The notes under the pieces: model-generated
Told to the model about the DNA's origin: nothing
Database searches by the model: none
What the model saw: only the letters and a program-made list of their open reading frames with translations
Shown: one piece after another, positions 21,983 through 28,989 of the stretch
Numbering within the stretch: the first letter of the stretch is position 1
Layout of the letters: every line of letters begins with the position of its first letter
Position numbers and translations under genes: made by a program
Source of the DNA: a virus
IMG/VR virus record: IMGVR_UViG_3300036861_000596
Coordinates: 1-51,604 of that record
Length of the DNA stretch: 51,604 nt
Strand: one strand, 5' to 3'

Positions 21983-22308
21983 CCTGGCGGGAGCGGCTTG
22001 TGGCGGCTCGGGAGCGGGGCGCGTTCACCGACGAAGATCGTCTGCTAGCCGCGCATTGGCGTAGTTGCGCGGTCGGTGAACAACACGCGGCGATGCCGAC
22101 GGTCGTGATCTACGACCGTTGGAGGCATCACAATCCTGTCGGATGTAACTGCAATATCTGCCTGTTTCCAGCGGATGCAGAGTTAGTCGCGCTCGGGGGC
22201 CAGAATGGATTCTGCGGCGCGGTCCTTAGCAACGACTTTGCCGCTGCCGAGGGCTCTCTCGACGCGATCGAGGACCGTGTGCTCCAGCTCAAGCGAGGCG
22301 AGCGATGA
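21979..22308 (+). CDS. Conserved phage protein (MTWRER start)
   Basis: 109 residues. MTWRERLVAARERGAFTDEDRLLAAHWRSCAVGE, then a cysteine group GCNCNICLF and a C-terminal helix. The N-terminal pattern recurs in small phage proteins of unknown role. The HNPVGCNCNIC cluster may bind metal. Confidence 0.65.
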   Translation: MTWRERLVAARERGAFTDEDRLLAAHWRSCAVGEQHAAMPTVVIYDRWRHHNPVGCNCNICLFPADAELVALGGQNGFCGAVLSNDFAAAEGSLDAIEDRVLQLKRGER

Positions 22309-22439
22309 TGAGGTGCCCCCGCTGCGGCGCCCGAACCCGCCACCTGTTCCGCCTCGCTGGTCGCCTCGTCTGCCGGCGGTGCGTGCTCCGGGAGATGAAG
22401 ATAAATCCCCCCGCCGTGTACGAACGAGCAACCGGCTAG
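22305..22439 (+). CDS. Small zinc-ribbon protein
   Basis: 44 residues starting in an ATGATG overlap with the previous stop. MRCPRCGARTRHLF...LVCRRC is a clear two-pair zinc ribbon. Basic outside the ribbon. A nucleic-acid or protein contact role is inferred from the fold only. Confidence 0.65.
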   Translation: MMRCPRCGARTRHLFRLAGRLVCRRCVLREMKINPPAVYERATG

Positions 22440-22460
22440 CTTTCCCACGGGAGGGAAAAC

Positions 22461-22835
22461 ATGGCTCATCGTCGCACCATCGACCCCACCGCCAGCCGTC
22501 TCTACGTCATCACGGCGCCCCGTGAGCGCATGGACTCGGCCATACGCCAACAGGTGCAGGATAGCCGCGTCATTCTGTCTGGTGACGCCCGTGAGATAAC
22601 GGAATGGGCGACCCGGATGGGGCTCACCCCCGCGGCCCTCGTCGAGCAGGTGCTCGCGTGTTGGGTCGCCGACCGCCGGAATGAGGGCCATACCGTCGTT
22701 TGTCGGTGCTGTCCCTGCCGGCGGGAGGAGTGGCGGGCTGAACCCGTCGCCTACGCGAAGGCGACCCGGGAGGATGCGTTGGCGCCGCTAGGTTTGGACG
22801 GTCCAGTAGCGCGTCGGGAGCGCGAGGTGCTGTGA
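22461..22835 (+). CDS. Hypothetical early protein
   Basis: 124 residues. REITEWATRMGLTPAALVEQVLACWVADRR (about 48-77) is a helical segment and TVVCRCCPCRREEW a cysteine cluster. GGAGGGAAAAC precedes the ATG. No family recognised. Confidence 0.65.
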   Translation: MAHRRTIDPTASRLYVITAPRERMDSAIRQQVQDSRVILSGDAREITEWATRMGLTPAALVEQVLACWVADRRNEGHTVVCRCCPCRREEWRAEPVAYAKATREDALAPLGLDGPVARREREVL

Positions 22836-23056
22836 CCTACGGCGCTTGCGACGTTTGCTCCCGCCTCGGCCCCGTCACCGCCCTCGTCGTCGCGGAGGAG
22901 ATCGTCGAGGAGTGCATGGCGTGCTATCTGCGGATACGGGCCGTGCGGGGAGAGCCGGCATCCACCCCCGCCCCCGTCGGGCATGTCTGCCAGGACGGCC
23001 GGGTGGTGAGCTACCGGCAGGAGGTGTGTTCGAGGTGTACGGCGTTGGAGGTCTAG
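22832..23056 (+). CDS. Zinc-binding small protein
   Basis: 74 residues from GTG in a GTGA overlap. GACDVCSRLGPV and ECMACYLRIR, then GHVCQDG and EVCSRC provide two candidate zinc sites, resembling a small rubredoxin/zinc-knuckle-type early protein. Last gene before the regulatory gap ahead of the sigma-like gene. Confidence 0.65.
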   Translation: MTYGACDVCSRLGPVTALVVAEEIVEECMACYLRIRAVRGEPASTPAPVGHVCQDGRVVSYRQEVCSRCTALEV

Positions 23057-23130
23057 GTGGGGAGGGCCTGTATCGCCAGGCCCGGGGAGCGAGGGGGCCG
23101 CCCGTAGGCACACAGGCCCCTCTACTATAA

Positions 23131-23143
23131 CCGTTTGCATGAC
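23131..23143 (+). promoter_or_regulatory. Operator half-site CCGTTTGCATGAC
   Basis: Identical over 15 bases (23130-23144) to one arm of the palindrome at 24833-24859. It lies after a possible -10 box (TACTATAA, about 23121-23128) and before the sigma-like gene, so a bound protein would control that gene. Confidence 0.6.
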
Positions 23144-23191
23144 ACCCCCGCCCCGACGGGGGCTCACCCAGGAGGGCTGGATGAGTACGAC

Positions 23192-23698
23192 ATGGACAGT
23201 GCTGAACTGGAAAAGTGCTACGAGACCAATCATATCCGATGGATACGAGTCGCGGTCGAGTGGGGAGCGGGTCGCCAGAGCGCCGAGGACATGGTCCACG
23301 ACGTAATGGTGTGGCTCCTCGAAGGGGTGGACGGGCCTTCCTCAGGGGAGGCGCTAGAGGATGCCGTCGAGCGGCTGATCCGACGGCGCGTCTCGGAGGG
23401 GCGGCGGGAGCAGGAGGAGCAGGCGACCCTGCCACGCACCCCCACGCTCGACCAGCTCGACGAGCGCGGGATCGTGCATGGGGCGGTGGCGGCGCTCTCT
23501 CCGGCCCAGCAGACCGTGGTATGGCGGTGTTTGACACAAGGGGCGACGGAACGGATGGTCGCGCAGGAACTCGGCGTGCATCCGGGGACCGTCCAGGTCC
23601 ATCTCCGGCGGGCGAGGCGGCATCTCCAGACCCAGCTCGAAGGACTGGGCGCGGGGCGTAAGATCCGGCACGAGCGTCGCCCACGACGAGACCGTTAA
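23192..23698 (+). CDS. Sigma-70-like (ECF-type) transcription factor
   Basis: 168 residues from ATG 23192; the frame is open from 23135 (TTG), and GGAGGG at 23171 makes the exact start uncertain. ECF-like layout: GRQSAEDMVHDVMVWLLEG resembles region 2 with the DVMVWL helix, and LSPAQQTVVWRCLTQGATERMVAQELGVHPGTVQVHLRRARRHL is a region 4 helix-turn-helix. A phage sigma-like factor could redirect host polymerase to the late genes, which show no obvious host-type promoter. Region 3 is absent as in ECF factors. Confidence 0.8.
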   Translation: MDSAELEKCYETNHIRWIRVAVEWGAGRQSAEDMVHDVMVWLLEGVDGPSSGEALEDAVERLIRRRVSEGRREQEEQATLPRTPTLDQLDERGIVHGAVAALSPAQQTVVWRCLTQGATERMVAQELGVHPGTVQVHLRRARRHLQTQLEGLGAGRKIRHERRPRRDR

Positions 23699-23701
23699 GC
23701 C

Positions 23702-23757
23702 CGGCCGGTGAGCCGGGTACGGTTAGGGGGAACGGGTCAGCCCGTGGGGGCTGGCCC
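23702..23757. terminator. Hairpin region between convergent genes
   Basis: The gap between the sigma-like gene and the convergent zinc-finger gene holds CCCGGC...GCCGGG and GGGTCAGCCC...GGGCTGGCCC (one mismatch). No T tract is present. It may stop transcription from both sides; low certainty. Confidence 0.35.
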
Positions 23758-24063
23758 GCTCTCGTCTCGGGGATAGGCTCGCCAACCCGGGAGCGTGCCC
23801 GTACAGTCGGGATACTGGCTACACCCGAGGAAGGGCTTGTACGGGCCGTGGCACCACCGCATCGTCTCCCCACATCTGGGACACCGGGGCAACTTCGCCG
23901 CCCAGTACGCCCGCTTGATCCTGGCGATGTAAACCGCCTTCTCGCGGGGCCGCATCGTCATCCTGTCCGGTCCGAGTAGTTGAGTAAGATATTCTTGTTT
24001 CGTATCTCCTGTTGTAGTATGAGAGGGGGGTATTTCTTTTTCACTCGATTTCCTCCGACGCAC
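23737..24063 (-). CDS. Topoisomerase-type zinc-finger protein
   Basis: 108 residues. The second half, CPRCGETMRWCHGPYKPFLGCSQYPDCTGT, is the four-cysteine zinc finger found in tandem at the C-terminus of bacterial topoisomerase I, here alone. The N-terminal half is charged with REKAVYIARIKRAYWAAKL. It overlaps the end of the upstream ATPase gene by 23 bases. Likely a single-strand DNA-binding partner of that ATPase. Confidence 0.8.
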   Translation of the reverse strand: MRRRKSSEKEIPPSHTTTGDTKQEYLTQLLGPDRMTMRPREKAVYIARIKRAYWAAKLPRCPRCGETMRWCHGPYKPFLGCSQYPDCTGTLPGWRAYPRDESGPAPTG

Positions 24064-24811
24064 CCGCCGGGATCGCCTTTAGAATCAACCCCTTACCTGC
24101 CCATGAGGGGTCGATCCTGATGGGGGTCTTTAAACCGAACGCGCGAGATTTATCTGGCTCCAATGTCGTGCGGTAAAGTCCGTCCCGCCGAGCCCGTCCC
24201 CGGTAGCGCGTGTGGTACATGATGGCGTCGGCCATCCCCAGCCACGCCTTCGCCCCCCGCACCGTCCGCCGGTAACCCTCCTCGTGGATCTTCTCGTGCT
24301 TCAGGACGAGGATGGTGGTCTCGTTGGCGGCGGCGTGCTGGACCCGGCGGAGCCCCCGGACGCGGCGGGTCGCCTCGGCGTTGTCGTTCTCGTCCTTGAT
24401 GGCGAGGGCGGGGGTGGCCGTGTCGATGACGATGAGGCCGGGCTTGAAGGTGGCCGCCGTCGCCAGCATCGACGGCTCCCAGTCCTCGGCCAGGGTGAAG
24501 TGTTCGAGCTGGAGCATGGCGTCGAGTTCGGGGGTGGGCGGGCAGCCGAGCCCCTCCCATACCCACCGGCAGTATTGCTCGAAGTCCTGCCGGGCGTTCT
24601 CTACGTCGTAGTAGAGGACCCGGGCCCGCTCGACGGGGTGGGCGAGGAAGGGGAGACCGGCCGCCACGCAGAACGCGAGTTGATAGGCTAGCACAGACTT
24701 CCCGACCCCGGGCTCCCCCGCCAGGACCACCAACGAACCCCGGGAGAGCACCTCTTCCACGACCCACCGCGGTTTCGTCTCTTCCCGCAACAACACCTCG
24801 GACGGCTTCAT
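24041..24811 (-). CDS. RepA/RecA-fold ATPase, probable replicative helicase
   Basis: 256 residues. Walker A GEPGVGKS at 32-39; VLYYDVEN (66-72) is the motif seen in AAA_25/RepA hexameric helicases; Walker B LIVID at 126-130; ILVLKHEKIHEEGYRRTVRGAKAWLGMADAI corresponds to the sensor/switch and subunit-contact region. It would unwind DNA for the phage polymerase. Unlike the rest of the early genes it is on the minus strand, divergent from the nuclease gene and controlled by the 24833 palindrome region. No primase domain is attached. Confidence 0.8.
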   Translation of the reverse strand: MKPSEVLLREETKPRWVVEEVLSRGSLVVLAGEPGVGKSVLAYQLAFCVAAGLPFLAHPVERARVLYYDVENARQDFEQYCRWVWEGLGCPPTPELDAMLQLEHFTLAEDWEPSMLATAATFKPGLIVIDTATPALAIKDENDNAEATRRVRGLRRVQHAAANETTILVLKHEKIHEEGYRRTVRGAKAWLGMADAIMYHTRYRGRARRDGLYRTTLEPDKSRAFGLKTPIRIDPSWAGKGLILKAIPAGASEEIE

Positions 24812-24832
24812 AGACAGACCTCCTCACTCTCA

Positions 24833-24859
24833 CCGTTTGCATGACAGTCATGCAATCGG
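24833..24859. promoter_or_regulatory. 27-bp operator-like palindrome
   Basis: Arms CCGTTTGCATGAC and GTCATGCAATCGG around a central A; 12 of 13 positions pair. It stands between the divergent helicase (start 24811) and nuclease genes and would cover both promoters. The left arm recurs exactly at 23131. Confidence 0.7.
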
Positions 24860-24866
24860 TAAGGGT

Positions 24867-25742
24867 GTGGAGAGTAGCGCGGCCTACAGCCCGACCCAGA
24901 CCGAGACGTGGGCCACCTGCCCCGTCAAGTGGTGGCTCACGTACCAGGAGAAGTGGCGTCCACGGCGCTGGGGAGTGCCCCAGCTCGCCGCGCTCGTCGG
25001 CTCCGCCGTCCATGCTGGCCTCGCCGTCTACTATCGGGACCGCCTCGTCGGGACCCCTCCCCCGGCGACCGGGCGACCGGCCCTCCTCACCACCGCCATC
25101 ATGGCGGCCCAAGCCACGCTTGCGGCCGAGCTGGTGGTGGTGCGTGAGGGGGGCTACGTCGTCCAGCCGCAGCAGGAGGCGAGCCTCGCCGGGCTGCCGG
25201 CCCGGGTGGAGCGCGTGCTGACGAAGTTCGTCGAGCAGGACCCCATCCCGGCCCCGTGGACGATCAAGGGGGTCGAGCTGGAGATGCCCCGTGCAGGCCA
25301 CGCCCGTCTCGACCTGGCGGTCGAGGACGAGATGGGGCCGGCGGTGCTCGATTGGAAGTACAAGGGCACGCTCGATAAGCGGTACTACGACAAGGAAGTG
25401 GCGCGGTATCGACACTCGTGGCAGATGCGGCACTACTGTTGGGGGTATGGCGAGCTGCTGGGCGAGCCGGTGAGCCGCTACTACGTCGGCCTCATCGTCG
25501 GGGACCCCTTCCAGGTCAGCCTGCTCCAGTACGACCTGGCCCCCGAAGACCAAGCAGCATGGCTCCAGTCGGCCCAGCGTATCTGGACCCACATGGACGC
25601 GATGAAGGCGGGGCGGGAGGAGCCGTGGATGAGCCCGACGCACGAGACGGTCTACGGGCCGTGTGAGTTCCAGGACATGTGCCTACGGTGGCGATGGGAT
25701 GAGAACCTGGCCCAAACCGACTACGTGAGGAGGGTGAGATGA
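24867..25742 (+). CDS. PD-(D/E)XK (RecB/Cas4-like) nuclease
   Basis: About 291 residues from GTG 24867 (frame open from 24837, but that start lies inside the palindrome). SPTQTETWATCPVKWWLTY is the first helix of the PDDEXK_1 family with its cysteine. GSAVHAGLAVYY is the conserved GxxxH motif. VEDEMGPAVLDWKYKG (residues near 160) holds the catalytic D...D/E-x-K. RHSWQMRHYCWGY is the late QxxxY-like motif. FQDMCLRW is the fourth cysteine region. Such nucleases resect DNA ends for the recombinase coded two genes on. Confidence 0.85.
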   Translation: MESSAAYSPTQTETWATCPVKWWLTYQEKWRPRRWGVPQLAALVGSAVHAGLAVYYRDRLVGTPPPATGRPALLTTAIMAAQATLAAELVVVREGGYVVQPQQEASLAGLPARVERVLTKFVEQDPIPAPWTIKGVELEMPRAGHARLDLAVEDEMGPAVLDWKYKGTLDKRYYDKEVARYRHSWQMRHYCWGYGELLGEPVSRYYVGLIVGDPFQVSLLQYDLAPEDQAAWLQSAQRIWTHMDAMKAGREEPWMSPTHETVYGPCEFQDMCLRWRWDENLAQTDYVRRVR

Positions 25743-25927
25743 ACGTGGCGTTGGCGAAGAAGTATCTCGACGCAGCCGAGACGCTGCTTTGCAGTTTGGA
25801 GTCGGGAGCAGACTTGCTCGGTTTCAGTGATCTAGCAAACAGCTTGTTTGCAGTGAGGTCTGATGTACATGCGGCCTATTTGTACTTGAACGAGGAGCCC
25901 GAGCCCAACGACGAGGTGCCGTTCTAA
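25739..25927 (+). CDS. Small helical protein, unknown
   Basis: 62 residues in an ATGA overlap with the nuclease gene. LAKKYLDAAETLLCSLESG and later SDVHAAYLYLNEEPEPNDEVPF give two helices and an acidic tail. The EPEPNDEVPF end resembles the acidic tail of single-strand-binding proteins, which might recruit partners. No family known. Confidence 0.6.
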   Translation: MNVALAKKYLDAAETLLCSLESGADLLGFSDLANSLFAVRSDVHAAYLYLNEEPEPNDEVPF

Positions 25928-26641
25928 GTGCGCACCAAATTCGACCTCGACCTCGTCAAGGCGGATCGGCTCACCGTGCTCATCCATGGTGGCTATGCCG
26001 TCGGCAAGACCCACCTCATCGGCGACATGCTCAAGCATGAGAAGCAGGCCGGGGCGGTGGCCTTCGTTAACGTCGCCGGGGAGGATGGCCACCTCTCGGT
26101 ACCGCTCGGGCTGGGGGCGATTGGCGAGACCGTCGAGAGCGTCGCCGACTTCGAGGAGATGCTCGCCGAGTACGGGAAGGCCCCTCGCCACGCCATCGGC
26201 ATCGACAGCATGAAGGCGCTCGTCCGCCTCGTCATGCTGAAGGCGTGCGGGGGGCGCATGCCGGAGAAGACCGACTACATGCAGATCCACTGGATCATGG
26301 AGAACCTCGTCACCAGCCTGCGACGGGTCGCCAGCCTCGTCCTCGCCGTGTGCCCCAGCGACAAGTCGGTGGATAGCCAGATCACGGGGCGCACGATGAT
26401 TACCCCCGATCTGCCGGGGCGGGAGGCGCATGGCTCGGCGGGCTGGTTCGATGCCGTGGGGTACATGACCGCCGACGTGCAGGGGCCTAACAAGGTGGCC
26501 CGGAAGGTCAGCTTCACCCCGAATAGCCAGTACGTGACGCGGCAGCGGTTCCGCCGGCTAGTGCCGGACGTGACGCTGCCGGAGGGCGAGGGCGGGTGGG
26601 CGCGCATCTACGGGGCGGTGCAGGAGGCGCTGAAGAAGTGA
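25928..26641 (+). CDS. Sak4-like RecA-fold recombinase/ATPase
   Basis: 237 residues from GTG directly after the previous stop. Walker A GGYAVGKT at 21-28, then FVNVAGEDGHLSVP (acidic catalytic Glu), Walker B AIGIDSMKAL about 92-101, then SLVLAVCPSDKSVD (sensor). Size and motifs fit phage AAA_24/Sak4 single-strand annealing or recombination ATPases. Grouped with the nuclease at 24867 and the candidate single-strand binder at 27166. Confidence 0.8.
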   Translation: MRTKFDLDLVKADRLTVLIHGGYAVGKTHLIGDMLKHEKQAGAVAFVNVAGEDGHLSVPLGLGAIGETVESVADFEEMLAEYGKAPRHAIGIDSMKALVRLVMLKACGGRMPEKTDYMQIHWIMENLVTSLRRVASLVLAVCPSDKSVDSQITGRTMITPDLPGREAHGSAGWFDAVGYMTADVQGPNKVARKVSFTPNSQYVTRQRFRRLVPDVTLPEGEGGWARIYGAVQEALKK

Positions 26642-26805
26642 CCTGGCAAGTCAAGTCCATCCACTGGATCCCCGACGTGGGGTATGTCCTGGAGATCGAG
26701 GACTTCGGGGAGGACGAGGCGGCGGCCCGCACCTACGCCGAGCTGCTACAGGGGCGGCAGGAACGGGTCCGGGTGGAGCGGGTACATGAGCCAAGTCTGG
26801 CGTAG
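26638..26805 (+). CDS. Small protein, unknown
   Basis: 55 residues from GTG 26638 (GTGA overlap with the ATPase stop). WQVKSIHWIPDVGYVLEIEDFGEDEAAARTYAELLQ is a beta-hairpin followed by an acidic helix. No family recognised. Confidence 0.6.
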   Translation: MTWQVKSIHWIPDVGYVLEIEDFGEDEAAARTYAELLQGRQERVRVERVHEPSLA

Positions 26806-26956
26806 GCGGCGAGCCCCGCCGGTCGAGACGGTGGCGTGCCCGGAGTGTGACGAGCCGGCGTTTCATGTGTACGGGGCGATGTGGCAGTGCAGCCAGTGTC
26901 GAGTGAGTTTCATCCACGAGGCCAAGGAGGCGCGTAGTGTTCAACGTCAGAAGTAA
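26786..26956 (+). CDS. Small zinc-ribbon protein
   Basis: 56 residues from ATG 26786, overlapping the previous gene by 20 bases. Basic N-terminus WRRRRAPP, then CPECDEPAFHVYGAMWQCSQC, two Cys pairs forming a zinc ribbon. It is coded inside the recombination cluster. Confidence 0.7.
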   Translation: MSQVWRRRRAPPVETVACPECDEPAFHVYGAMWQCSQCRVSFIHEAKEARSVQRQK

Positions 26957-27149
26957 GCATCCCGACCAGCTCTTCAAGAAGCTCGACGGGATCAAATCCC
27001 TACTCACTCGTCTCGCGGAAGAGGCGAGCGAGCACGTCGAGCATCACAGCCAGAAGGTTGACGCGCTATCCGCGGCGGTGGTGCAGGCACAGGCCCATAA
27101 AGAGCAGTCGTGGCGGGTGCGGGACGACATTCTCAAACTTCTCGGATGA
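26937..27149 (+). CDS. Small coiled-coil protein
   Basis: 70 residues from GTG 26937 (20-base overlap). Almost entirely helical: LDGIKSLLTRLAEEASEHVEHHSQKVDALSAAVVQAQAHKEQ, heptad-like. Could oligomerise with the ATPase or binder. Function unknown. Confidence 0.6.
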   Translation: MFNVRSKHPDQLFKKLDGIKSLLTRLAEEASEHVEHHSQKVDALSAAVVQAQAHKEQSWRVRDDILKLLG

Positions 27150-27165
27150 AAGCGAGGCGAGGTAA

Positions 27166-27726
27166 GTGAGCGATTTCGACAAGCTCTACGAAGACGTGAT
27201 GAACGCGATCCCGCCCGACACCTTCTCGAAGGAGGCGACGGCGGTGCCGAAGCGCGTGCCGACCGGCACGTACAAGCTCACCATCGCGGAGAAGACCCTG
27301 GAGGTGGGGGAGGAGACGTTCAAGAACGGCAACCCCAACCCGAACGCCGGGCGCGTCATGGTCCGGTGCAAGGCGACGCTGGAGAAGGATGGGGTGAAGG
27401 CGGGGACGGCGTTCCCCGATCTGAGCCCGGTCGAGAAGCGTACCGAGAAGGGACGGCTCGACGCGCCCAGCCAATTGTGGGGCCACGCGATCAAGACCCT
27501 CGATCTGGTCGGCTCGCCCAACCAGGCCGTGTTCGACGCGCTCGGGATGTATCCGTTCAAGTCGCGGGTCGAGCTGACGGTCAAGTCCCCGGACGGGAAG
27601 TTCACGAACTCCCCCCCGGGCAAGACCCAGGACGAGTGGGAGGCCGAGCTGACGAGCGCGGGGTATGACCCGGCGGCGTACGCCTTCTTCAACCAGGTCC
27701 GCAGCTTGGGTAGGTGGGACGGCTAG
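27166..27726 (+). CDS. Candidate single-strand DNA-binding protein
   Basis: 186 residues from GTG. PTGTYKLTIAEKTLEVGEETFKNGNPNPNAGRVMVRCKATLE suggests strands of an OB-like barrel, with FKNGNPNPNAG as a loop. No clear family motif, but the position after a Sak4-like ATPase and PDDEXK nuclease is where phages usually place an SSB. The C-terminus lacks the classical acidic SSB tip. Confidence 0.5.
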   Translation: MSDFDKLYEDVMNAIPPDTFSKEATAVPKRVPTGTYKLTIAEKTLEVGEETFKNGNPNPNAGRVMVRCKATLEKDGVKAGTAFPDLSPVEKRTEKGRLDAPSQLWGHAIKTLDLVGSPNQAVFDALGMYPFKSRVELTVKSPDGKFTNSPPGKTQDEWEAELTSAGYDPAAYAFFNQVRSLGRWDG

Positions 27727-27728
27727 GC

Positions 27729-27995
27729 GTGGCCAAGCCGGGGGGATACAAGCCAAGCCCGGCCGAACAGGAGACCATCATCCGGTGGGATGAGGAGGAG
27801 CAGCGGGTTCACATTTTCTCGTCAAGCCGGAAGACCATGCGGTATGCCGAGGGGGAGCTGGGCCTCCACCCCCTCCGCCGGAGCGAGTGGTCGCGGGTCT
27901 ACCCGGGGGTCCCCCTGGCTGAGTTCCGATGGGGTCTATTTCGCCCGTCTAGGATGCAAAAGGCCCCTCGGCGGTCTGTAAAATCAACAACTTAG
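27729..27995 (+). CDS. Hypothetical early protein
   Basis: 88 residues from GTG 27729. GGYKPSPAEQETIIRWDEEEQRVHIFSSSRKTMRYAEGELGLHPL matches a small phage protein in which an extra-short alpha/beta domain recurs (TIIRWD...V.I.T....). The C-terminal 20 residues are basic. Function unknown. Confidence 0.65.
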   Translation: MAKPGGYKPSPAEQETIIRWDEEEQRVHIFSSSRKTMRYAEGELGLHPLRRSEWSRVYPGVPLAEFRWGLFRPSRMQKAPRRSVKSTT

Positions 27996-28063
27996 AAACG
28001 CGGCGGGACAGCCGATGGAGAAGGGCTATGGACCATAGCCTGCCCGCGCAGGGGGGAGGAATA

Positions 28064-28306
28064 GTGGCGAAGTTCGTGGTTCCGGCATCAGGCGACGTGG
28101 ATGTGGTGGAGTTCATCTTGGGGTACGGCGAACCGTTGGCGGTGCGTGATATCCGAGCCGACCTTAACGTGTTCGCGGCTCAGGTCCAGGTAGAGTGCCT
28201 CGACGACGACGATGATGCCGAGAACGGCGTCCTCGTCTACATCCCGGGGATCACCCTTGGCGAGTTGAGGGGCGAGCCCGAGATCGAGAGGGATAGAGAG
28301 GCCTAG
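28064..28306 (+). CDS. Hypothetical acidic protein
   Basis: 80 residues from GTG 28064, placed five bases after GGAGGAA; an ATG at 28028 in the same frame is an alternative. VVPASGDVDVVEFILGYGEPLAVRDI and VECLDDDDDAENGVLVYIPG give an acidic beta-rich protein. DNA-mimic roles are possible for such acidic early proteins, but nothing specific shows it. Confidence 0.6.
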   Translation: MAKFVVPASGDVDVVEFILGYGEPLAVRDIRADLNVFAAQVQVECLDDDDDAENGVLVYIPGITLGELRGEPEIERDREA

Positions 28307-28488
28307 TCCACCAGGTGGTGGGGAACGGCAAGCGATGGTAGCCGGCTCGGCCGAGCTAGAGTGAGCCGTTTCTCTTATACGCCTAAGGCGGGGTTACCGC
28401 TGAGCGCTCAGCCGCCTAGGTGATTTTCTAACCGAGTACGGCCGGGTCTACCAAGGCCCGGCCGTTCCATCTCTAGAGGGGCACGGCG
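28307..28488 (+). promoter_or_regulatory. Structured intergenic region
   Basis: 182 bases without a gene. It contains the 14-bp palindrome GCTGAGCGCTCAGC (28399-28412), CGCCT-A-AGGCG just before it, and a 9-bp stem hairpin with ten-base loop (28438-28465) followed by TTCCATCTCT. The hairpin ends 23 bases before the Trp-rich gene. It may end the recombination operon or form a leader or small RNA. Confidence 0.5.
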
Positions 28489-28662
28489 ATGGATCTGTGG
28501 TGTGAGCTGTGGGGCAAGGCGGATGGGTTGGGCGAGCTGTGGTATCGCCTGTACTCCCTGCGGGCACCGTGGAGCGAGGTGTCGGCCTACGCGGCGTTCT
28601 GCCAGGGCGGGCTCGTGGATTGGTGGTGGGCGAGGTGGGCCCTCGTCCATATGTGGTCGTAG
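28489..28662 (+). CDS. Trp-rich mini-protein, early copy
   Basis: 57 residues with about ten tryptophans: MDLWCELWGK at the start and CQGGLVDWWWARWALVHMWS at the end. The pattern LWC...GLxxWxWxxWAxxHxWS is shared with a 54-residue frame in the lysis region (38905-39069). Stands between a structured non-coding region and the PP-loop gene pair. An amphipathic or membrane-interfacial peptide is suggested by composition. No family known to me. Confidence 0.65.
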   Translation: MDLWCELWGKADGLGELWYRLYSLRAPWSEVSAYAAFCQGGLVDWWWARWALVHMWS

Positions 28663-28665
28663 GCG

Positions 28666-28989
28666 ATGCAAACCAAGACGGTTGAGACTTTCTGGGCCCG
28701 TATCAACATGAGCGGCCCGATTGATATAGCCAAGCAGACCATCCGAGTAGCCTGCTTACAGAAGGGGCTTTGCGTCACGGTACAACCCACTACGTTCATT
28801 TACACAGGCGGTGAAGAAGTTGGGTTTACCGTTGGTCTGCTTAACTATTCGCGGTTCCCAACGACTTCAGAAGAACTGACGGCGCGCGCACTGGATCTGA
28901 TGCAGCGTCTCCTTGAAGCGACGTGTCAACACTCGGGGCTCCTTATGACACCCGAGGAAACGATCTGGATTAGTAAGCGGAGTGAATAG
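28666..28989 (+). CDS. Hypothetical protein in lower-GC island
   Basis: 107 residues. Codon use and base composition differ visibly from the flanking genes (more A/T, more third-position A/T). VETFWARINMSGPIDIAKQTIRVACLQKGLCVTVQPTTFIYTGGEEVGFTVGLLNYSRFP is an alpha/beta domain like a small phage protein of the type found beside PAPS-reductase-like genes. Overlaps the next start by eight bases. Probably transferred together with it. Confidence 0.65.
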   Translation: MQTKTVETFWARINMSGPIDIAKQTIRVACLQKGLCVTVQPTTFIYTGGEEVGFTVGLLNYSRFPTTSEELTARALDLMQRLLEATCQHSGLLMTPEETIWISKRSE

